64,000 nt of DNA, from assembly GCF_033095965.1 (NCBI RefSeq), contig NZ_AP026801.1, positions 2,022,001-2,086,000 on the forward strand, given 5' to 3'. The notes under the pieces were generated by a model. The model was not told the origin of the DNA. It made no database searches and saw only the letters and a list, made by a program, of their open reading frames with translations. This document shows positions 59,038-64,000 of the stretch, piece after piece. Every line of letters starts with the position of its first letter. The first letter of the stretch is position 1. The stretch comes from Xylocopilactobacillus apis (GTDB lineage Bacteria; Bacillota; Bacilli; Lactobacillales; Lactobacillaceae). A program made the position numbers and the translations under genes.

Positions 59038-60210
59038 TTATCCTAAAATCATTTTTTTATATTCAGTTAACCGTTTCACTGCTTCTTTTAAATCTTCCAT
59101 GCTCGCAGCATAACTAAGTCTCACATATCCTTCACCACCAGGGCCAAACGAAGCGCCTGGAATTAAAGCTAACTTCACGCGATCTGCCATGTCATAACAT
59201 AACTTAAAGCTATCTTGTTCCATCCCATCAGGAATTTTAACAAATAGATAGAAAGCCCCGGATGGTTTTGCACACTCAAATCCTAGCTGAGCCATTGAAT
59301 CAACTAAATAATCCCGGCGTTTTTCGTATTCTTTTTTCATCTCAGCGCCATCATCATAGCCATTTTTAAAAGCTTCTTCAGCGGCTGCCATATTCATGGT
59401 TCCAGCAGCTGTAACTGTAAATTGATGAATTTTTCCTAATTCACGGGTAATTTCAGCGGGTGCATTAATGGTTCCAATCCGCCAACCTGTCATTGCATGA
59501 GACTTTGACACCCCATTAATTAAAATTGTCTTTTCCGGGAGGAATTCCGCAATCGACGTATGTGCTTCCCCGTAAGTAATTTCAGCGTAAATTTCATCAG
59601 CGATCACAAAGATATCTTTATCCTTAAGATAATCGGCGATTTCTTTAACTTCTTCACGGGTATAAGTGACCCCGGTCGGATTACTGGGATAATTAAGCAT
59701 TATTGCTTTAACATTGGAATGGCTTTTAAAGGCTTGATCTAATAATTCAGGAGTTACAACAAATCCATTATGAGATGTATCAATAAAAATCGGCTTTCCG
59801 CCACTGACAGAAATATCAGCAAAATAAAGCGGAAAAGTTGGAGTTGGAACTAAAACTTCGTCTCCTTCATTAATAATTGAAGCAAAAACCGTATAAAGAG
59901 ATTCAGTAGCACCGACCGTAATGATAGTTTCATCCGGCGTATAGTGTAAGTTATAATGCTTATTAATAAAATCAGCCGCTGCTTCTTTTAATCCTTGTGT
60001 TCCATTAGATGGTGCATAATGAGACATATTATTTTTAATTGCTTTAATACCTGCTTCTTTTATGTGTTCTGGCGTATTAAAATCTGGTTCCCCTAAAGTT
60101 AGTTTAAGCATGCCAGGAACTGGCGATACTTTTTCATCAAAAGCTCTAATATCTGATGGTTTAATATCTGCTAGTCTTCGATTCATTTTCCCTAATAGTG
60201 GATTTGTCAT
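59038..60210 (-). CDS. Class I PLP aminotransferase (PatA/AspC-type)
   Basis: 390 residues from the ATG at 60210 with AAGGGG upstream, not the in-frame ATG at 60228. LTLGEPDFNTPEH, YAPSNGTQGL, LNYPSNPTGVTY, ADEIYAEITY and SKSHAMTGWRIG (PLP lysine) are the class I fold. Likely aspartate, aromatic or diaminopimelate-related transamination; specificity unproved. Confidence 0.9.
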   Translation of the reverse strand: MTNPLLGKMNRRLADIKPSDIRAFDEKVSPVPGMLKLTLGEPDFNTPEHIKEAGIKAIKNNMSHYAPSNGTQGLKEAAADFINKHYNLHYTPDETIITVGATESLYTVFASIINEGDEVLVPTPTFPLYFADISVSGGKPIFIDTSHNGFVVTPELLDQAFKSHSNVKAIMLNYPSNPTGVTYTREEVKEIADYLKDKDIFVIADEIYAEITYGEAHTSIAEFLPEKTILINGVSKSHAMTGWRIGTINAPAEITRELGKIHQFTVTAAGTMNMAAAEEAFKNGYDDGAEMKKEYEKRRDYLVDSMAQLGFECAKPSGAFYLFVKIPDGMEQDSFKLCYDMADRVKLALIPGASFGPGGEGYVRLSYAASMEDLKEAVKRLTEYKKMILG

Positions 60211-60328
60211 AAAATCACCCCTTTTCAAATTTGTGTTTAATTATACAACATAAATTAGAGGAACTTCACTTTTTTCCCCATAATGTGATATAATCTCAAA
60301 GATATTATAAATTCAAAGAGGAGTAATT

Positions 60329-60460
60329 ATGTCTCACAATATTCATAAATCAGTTAATGATAACCGTCGTCCGGTCAATCAGACAAATCTCAAAAAAAGT
60401 CAAAAAAACATTGATAAAGTACATGCAACTTTAGCAGAACTAGCAGCTAAAGATAAATAA
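60329..60460 (+). CDS. Small basic protein of 43 aa, uncharacterised
   Basis: AAAGAGGAG lies 5 nt before ATG; TTCACT, 18 nt, TATAAT (60289-60294) is its promoter and a terminator follows the stop. The product begins MSHNIHKSVNDNRRP and is rich in Lys/Asn with a short amphipathic C-terminal helix (VHATLAELAAKDK). Complete single-gene unit; function unknown. Confidence 0.7.
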   Translation: MSHNIHKSVNDNRRPVNQTNLKKSQKNIDKVHATLAELAAKDK

Positions 60461-60475
60461 AATTACTTTGAGATC

Positions 60476-60503
60476 AAAGTCAGGTTAAATACCTGGCTTT
60501 TTT
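60476..60503 (+). terminator. Terminator of the 43-aa gene
   Basis: AAAGTCAGGT / ACCTGGCTTT stem with one G-T pair, loop TAAAT, then T run. Confidence 0.75.
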
Positions 60504-60591
60504 GTTGCCCAAAAAAATATTTATTCCATTTTTTGTATAATATTTAATTAAGATCTGGTAAGATAGTGGGAACTCGAGGGGGAGAAAAATT

Positions 60592-61641
60592 ATGAAATAT
60601 TCAGAAAGTACACCAGTAAAAGATTTTCTTTTAAATATTTTAAACGGAGTCAGCATTGGAATTGTTGCAATGTTAATTCCTTCAGCAATTCTAGGAACAT
60701 TTTCTAGCCTTTTTATGAATATCCCATTTTTCAAAACAATTTATGAAATGACAAATTTCGTAATGATTTTAATGCCAGCCGTTTCCGGTTACATTGTTGG
60801 ACATATGTTTGAATTTACGCCAATTCAAAGTTCTTCGGTCGCTTTAGCCGCTGCCGTCGGAGCCGGTAATTGGAGCTTCAAAAATGGAGCATTCATTGTT
60901 AAAGGTGTTGGAGACGTTATTAACCTTCTAATCGTTATTGCGATAGCCGTTTTATTTGTCCATTTTATTGGATCACACCTGGGAAGCTTCACAATTTTAT
61001 TACTGCCATCACTTTCAGTATTGATTCCTGGAGGAATTGGATACTTAATCCTTCCTTACGTACATTACGTAACAACATTGATCGGAGAAGGAGTTAATGC
61101 GATTACTAAGTTACAGCCAATTCCAATGGCAATTTTACTTGCCGTTATCTTTGCTGCCATGATCGTTACACCAATTTCAACAGTCGGAATATCTACTGCC
61201 ATTGGCTTAGCTGGTCTTGGTGCAGGTGCTGCCGGTGTGGGAATTACCAGTTTAGGATTTGCTCTTTGTTTCTATGGTTGGAAGGTAAATGGCGTTGGCA
61301 CTAGTCTTGCTCATTTTCTTGGATCACCTAAATTTCAAATGGCTAATATGATGTCAAAACCCAAACTTTTAATTCCTCCTTGCATTAATGCTGCAATTAT
61401 GGGTTTTGTCGCATCTTTACTTAATATTAAAGGAACTCCTGTTTCTGCTGGTTTTGGAGTTTCCGGTGGAGTTAGTTTTTTAGCAGCTTATAAATTTATG
61501 ACCCCAGGTATCACTTCAATCCTTATTTTGCTCTTAGTTTTTATAGTTCTCCCATTGATTTTAGGAATTGTCAGTAAAATTGTTTTTATCGATATTCTTC
61601 ATTTTATGAGACCTGATGATTTTAAAGTGGACGTTAAATAA
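60592..61641 (+). CDS. PTS EIIC-like membrane protein (PTS_EIIC_2 family)
   Basis: 349 residues with about ten hydrophobic segments. FLLNILNGVSIGIVAMLIPSA and GVGTSLAHFLGSPKFQMANM resemble the PTS_EIIC_2 family, membrane proteins related to sugar permeases but lacking EIIA and EIIB partners. None is found here, so sugar phosphotransfer is doubtful; perhaps a regulatory or facilitator protein. GGGGGAG site before ATG. Confidence 0.75.
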   Translation: MKYSESTPVKDFLLNILNGVSIGIVAMLIPSAILGTFSSLFMNIPFFKTIYEMTNFVMILMPAVSGYIVGHMFEFTPIQSSSVALAAAVGAGNWSFKNGAFIVKGVGDVINLLIVIAIAVLFVHFIGSHLGSFTILLLPSLSVLIPGGIGYLILPYVHYVTTLIGEGVNAITKLQPIPMAILLAVIFAAMIVTPISTVGISTAIGLAGLGAGAAGVGITSLGFALCFYGWKVNGVGTSLAHFLGSPKFQMANMMSKPKLLIPPCINAAIMGFVASLLNIKGTPVSAGFGVSGGVSFLAAYKFMTPGITSILILLLVFIVLPLILGIVSKIVFIDILHFMRPDDFKVDVK

Positions 61642-61708
61642 TTTATTTGCGTAATGTATTTATGTACCAGGATTTTTGGTATAAAAAATTAGAACAAAAG
61701 GAGTTTTT

Positions 61709-61804
61709 ATGTTAGAATTATTACTCGAGTCAAAAAGTAAACTGGCTCCTTGCTCTATGATTTTCAAAATAGAGCCTCAAGACCAAAAGGAGGTAAATAA
61801 ATGA
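61709..61804 (+). CDS. Possible 31-codon leader ORF of the rpsF operon
   Basis: AAAAGGAG lies 5 nt before an ATG opening a 31-codon frame ([19 protein letters not shown]...) whose TGA overlaps the rpsF ATG (ATGA). The frame contains the rpsF ribosome binding site. Could be a coupling leader or chance. Confidence 0.35.
   Translation: MLELLLESKSKLAPCSMIFKIEPQDQKEVNK
61744..61775 (+). promoter_or_regulatory. Hairpin in the rpsF leader
   Basis: GCTCTAT / ATAGAGC (61752-61758, 61769-61775), extended by GGCTC / GAGCC alternatives, lies 16 nt before the rpsF AAGGAGG. The place fits the known S6:S18-binding leader of rpsF operons, but the conserved details of that motif were not checked. Confidence 0.4.
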
Positions 61805-62226
61805 GCTTAAGTAAGTATGAAATTACTTATATCATCCGTCCTGATTTAGAAGAATCAGCTAAATCTGAATTAATCGAACGTTTCGATGCAATTCTTAAAG
61901 ACAACGGTGGTGAAATCATTGATTCCAAAGATTGGAAAAAGCGTCGTTTAGCTTATGAGATCAGCGGTTATCTTGAAGGCGTATATCACATTATTAACGT
62001 TAACGCATCTTCTGAAGCAGTTGACGAGTTCGAGCGTCTCGCAAGAATTAATGATGGAATCTTACGTTCAATGGTAATTCGCATGGATGATAAGACTGAT
62101 TTCCCTAGTCACCTTGCTGAAGCAGCAGCTAAGGCTAAAGCTGAAGCTAGAGCTAAACGCGAAGCTGAATCTCGAGCAGCGGCTAACACTGAAAATCACA
62201 GTGAATCCGCTCAGAGTGAAGAATAA
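61801..62226 (+). CDS. rpsF: Small ribosomal subunit protein S6
   Basis: 141 residues. [13 protein letters not shown] and [21 protein letters not shown] are S6. The C-terminal 45 residues form an Ala/Glu/Lys/Arg-rich tail longer than usual, ending in an acidic run. AAGGAGG ribosome binding site. First gene of rpsF-ssb-rpsR. Confidence 0.97.
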   Translation: MSLSKYEITYIIRPDLEESAKSELIERFDAILKDNGGEIIDSKDWKKRRLAYEISGYLEGVYHIINVNASSEAVDEFERLARINDGILRSMVIRMDDKTDFPSHLAEAAAKAKAEARAKREAESRAAANTENHSESAQSEE

Positions 62227-62236
62227 GGGGGTTTAA

Positions 62237-62752
62237 ATGATCAATAACGTCGTTTTAGTTGGTCGTTTAACCAAAGATCCTGATTTACGTTATACCAGTA
62301 ATGGAACTGCTGTAGCTTCATTCACCGTTGCGGTGGATCGAAACTTTACTAATGCACAAGGTGCTAGAGAAGCAGATTTTATTAACTGCGTTGTGTGGCG
62401 TAAACAGGCTGAAACTTTTAGTAACTATATGCATAAAGGTTCTCTTGTCGGGATCGAGGGACGAATTCAAACTCGTAACTACGAAGGTAATGATGGCAAA
62501 AGAGTTTATGTTACTGAAGTAATGGTTAATAATTTCTCATTCTTGGAAGCAAAAGGTTCTGGAGGTGGGAGTTATAATAACCCTCCTTCCAGCGCCAATT
62601 CAGGCAATCAGGATTCAGAGGCTGGCGAAATGCCTTTTAAAGGCACCGATGTCACTGATAAAAGTGAAAATCCATTTGCCTCAAATGATGATAAGAATGG
62701 ATTTGATCCAGATACCCCATTAGATATATCTGATGATGATTTACCATTTTAA
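62237..62752 (+). CDS. ssb: Single-stranded DNA-binding protein
   Basis: 171 residues. OB fold MINNVVLVGRLTKDPDLRYT, FTVAVDRNFTN, SLVGIEGRIQTRNYEG; Gly/Ser/Asn linker; acidic tip DISDDDLPF that recruits partners. In the conserved position between S6 and S18. AGGGGG ribosome binding site. Confidence 0.97.
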   Translation: MINNVVLVGRLTKDPDLRYTSNGTAVASFTVAVDRNFTNAQGAREADFINCVVWRKQAETFSNYMHKGSLVGIEGRIQTRNYEGNDGKRVYVTEVMVNNFSFLEAKGSGGGSYNNPPSSANSGNQDSEAGEMPFKGTDVTDKSENPFASNDDKNGFDPDTPLDISDDDLPF

Positions 62753-62777
62753 ATAATAATTATTGAAAGGAGAGTCC

Positions 62778-63017
62778 ATGCAAAATCAACGTGGTGGTTT
62801 CCGTCGTCGTCGTAAAGTTGACTATATTGCGGCTAACCATATTAAATACATCGATTACAAGGACGAAGAATTACTTCGCCGATTCATTTCTGAACGTGGT
62901 AAGATTTTGCCTCGTCGAGTTACGGGTACTAGTGCTTTAAATCAGCGTAAGTTAACTCGTGCAATCAAGCGAGCTCGTATCATGGCAATTTTGCCATTCG
63001 TCAATAAAGATGAATAA
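62778..63017 (+). CDS. rpsR: Small ribosomal subunit protein S18
   Basis: 79 residues from ATG 62778 with AAAGGAGAG upstream; an in-frame TTG at 62763 is inside that site. [42 protein letters not shown] is S18. Binds S6 on the 30S subunit. Confidence 0.97.
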   Translation: MQNQRGGFRRRRKVDYIAANHIKYIDYKDEELLRRFISERGKILPRRVTGTSALNQRKLTRAIKRARIMAILPFVNKDE

Positions 63018-63024
63018 ATTTACT

Positions 63025-63055
63025 AAAAACGTTTCTCTTGGGAGGAACGTTTTTT
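63025..63055 (+). terminator. Terminator of the rpsF operon, overlapping the next start
   Basis: AAAAACGTTTCTC / GAGGAACGTTTTT stem (one G-T pair), loop TTGG, T run. The 3' arm includes GGGAGG, the only ribosome binding site for the next gene, and the T run merges with its TTG. Confidence 0.75.
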
Positions 63056-63998
63056 GTTTCCTAGTCTTATGAAAAACAACCAACAAGAATTTTTAAAAAA
63101 TAAAGCTCATTCATTACCTGAAACACCAGGTATTTATAAAATGTACAACCAAAACCGTGAGATCATTTATATAGGCAAAGCGGTCAATCTTAAACGACGG
63201 GTGACCAGTTACTTTTTGAATCTTGCTGATCGCGAACCTCGAAAAAAAGCCTTAGTTTATCAAATTCATAATTTTGAAATTGAAAATGTCGACACTGAGC
63301 TGGATGCTTTATTGTTAGAGTGTCAGATGATCCATAAACACCGACCCTTTTATAATGTATTATTAAACCATTTTGAAAAATATTGTTATTTTACAATTAA
63401 AGAACGACTGCATTTAACAACTGATCTTGATCAAAAACTGCTTTTTGGGCCTTACAATCGACATGGGTTGGTAGAAAAAGTACTCAATATTCTCAACAAC
63501 TTATATTTTAAAGATCTCAATTCATGGTATTATCAAATTAGAGTTTTTAATCCTAGTAATATTAGAATTCCTCCATCTGCTGCCCAAAAAGAACTAATAG
63601 ATTTTTTTAACGGTGATGGTGAAGGATGTCTCAATCGAATGATTGAAAACCGCGATTATGCTTCTCAACATGAAAATTTTGAACCAGCCCAGCATTGGCA
63701 GGAAGAAATCAATAAACTAATCGAATTTACCAAAATAAATCAACGCTTTCAATCGTTTCTTCAAAAGCGTTTAATTGCTGTTATCCCTTTAAATTCAAAA
63801 AAAGACAAAGCCTATTATATTAATCAGGGTAAACTCGAAAAAACTGCAGTTATTTTAAATGGTCAGTCTCTTGATGCAGAAAATTTTCAAAAACTCCCAG
63901 CTAAAAATAATTTTGTTAAACGAGCACAGCTTGATGAAATTAAAATTTTAGAAAGTTATTTAACAACTAAGAGAATCAAGACAATTTTGTTCAATTAA
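63054..63998 (+). CDS. GIY-YIG nuclease, UvrC/Cho-like
   Basis: 314 residues. LPETPGIYKMYNQNREIIYIGKAVNLKRRVTSYF is the UvrC-type GIY-YIG domain with Tyr, Arg and later Glu (LLLECQMIHKHRPFYN). There is no RNase H-like or HhH half, so it matches Cho or a UvrC N-terminal relative, about half a UvrC. TTG at 63054 is 8 nt from GGGAGG; ATG at 63069 is the alternative but lacks a site. Ends just inside the window. Confidence 0.8.
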   Translation: MFPSLMKNNQQEFLKNKAHSLPETPGIYKMYNQNREIIYIGKAVNLKRRVTSYFLNLADREPRKKALVYQIHNFEIENVDTELDALLLECQMIHKHRPFYNVLLNHFEKYCYFTIKERLHLTTDLDQKLLFGPYNRHGLVEKVLNILNNLYFKDLNSWYYQIRVFNPSNIRIPPSAAQKELIDFFNGDGEGCLNRMIENRDYASQHENFEPAQHWQEEINKLIEFTKINQRFQSFLQKRLIAVIPLNSKKDKAYYINQGKLEKTAVILNGQSLDAENFQKLPAKNNFVKRAQLDEIKILESYLTTKRIKTILFN

Positions 63999-64000
63999 TT

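Noticed and set aside
60592-61641. A functional sugar PTS with its own EIIA/EIIB.
   Set aside because: Only the EIIC-like membrane protein is present; flanking genes are a 43-aa gene and rpsF.

Overview
The window is about 64 kb of AT-rich bacterial chromosome. Gene content points to a lactic acid bacterium, most likely a Lactobacillaceae member: two tandem pyruvate oxidases, PepN, a fused GlnPH amino-acid transporter, mannose-class PTS, MerR/GntR/DeoR regulators, LPxTG-type wall-anchored giant proteins and catabolite-response (cre) sites. The species cannot be named from the sequence alone. No tRNA, rRNA, complete insertion sequence or CRISPR array was seen.

Layout. 1-5 kb: 3' end of a ribokinase, a HIT hydrolase, a MazEF-like toxin-antitoxin pair, a sugar O-acetyltransferase overlapping a short UvrA-like ABC ATPase. 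5-18 kb: two adjacent paralogous cell-wall-anchored repeat proteins of 1496 and 2736 residues that share an unusual secretion-signal motif and repeat modules. 18-23 kb: a YdcF-like secreted protein, a complete mannose-class PTS (EIIB-C-D-A) and its GntR/HutC regulator behind a promoter carrying a cre-like site and a candidate operator. 23-28.5 kb: a BlaI/CopY-type repressor overlapping a PatB/MalY C-S lyase, an aldo/keto reductase, an unrecognised 374-aa protein and a secreted C39-type peptidase.

28.6-29.3 kb: a gene-free stretch with three tandem, evenly spaced units. Each has CU-rich anti-Shine-Dalgarno motifs (UCUCCCC type) followed by an intrinsic terminator with the same loop AA(A/T)CGTC. 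This looks like a tandem small-RNA family of the csRNA/LhrC type and is the strongest candidate for something undescribed here.

29.3-41.3 kb: HAD phosphatase and glutamine-type ABC transporter; PepN; two pyruvate oxidases, each with a cre-like site at the same place in its promoter; an aldo/keto reductase whose promoter has a 20-bp perfect palindrome in a 19-bp spacer (MerR-type), near a MerR-NAD(P)H:quinone oxidoreductase operon with a similar promoter. 41.3-50.4 kb: DeoR-HAD pair, a frameshifted dipeptidase E, GalE-NUDIX operon, a LytTR-DUF3021 operon with a hairpin covering its ribosome binding site, two tandem TPM-domain proteins, and a ClbS/DfsB protein divergent from a MerR/GyrI-like regulator. 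50.6-56.6 kb: Crp/Fnr regulator with DUF2892 protein, then a type III restriction-modification system with a leftover MerR-gene start at its edge. 56.7-64 kb: GuaA, an NAD(P)-binding protein, an aminotransferase, a 43-aa gene, an EIIC-like membrane protein, the rpsF-ssb-rpsR operon with a short leader ORF, and a GIY-YIG UvrC/Cho-like nuclease.
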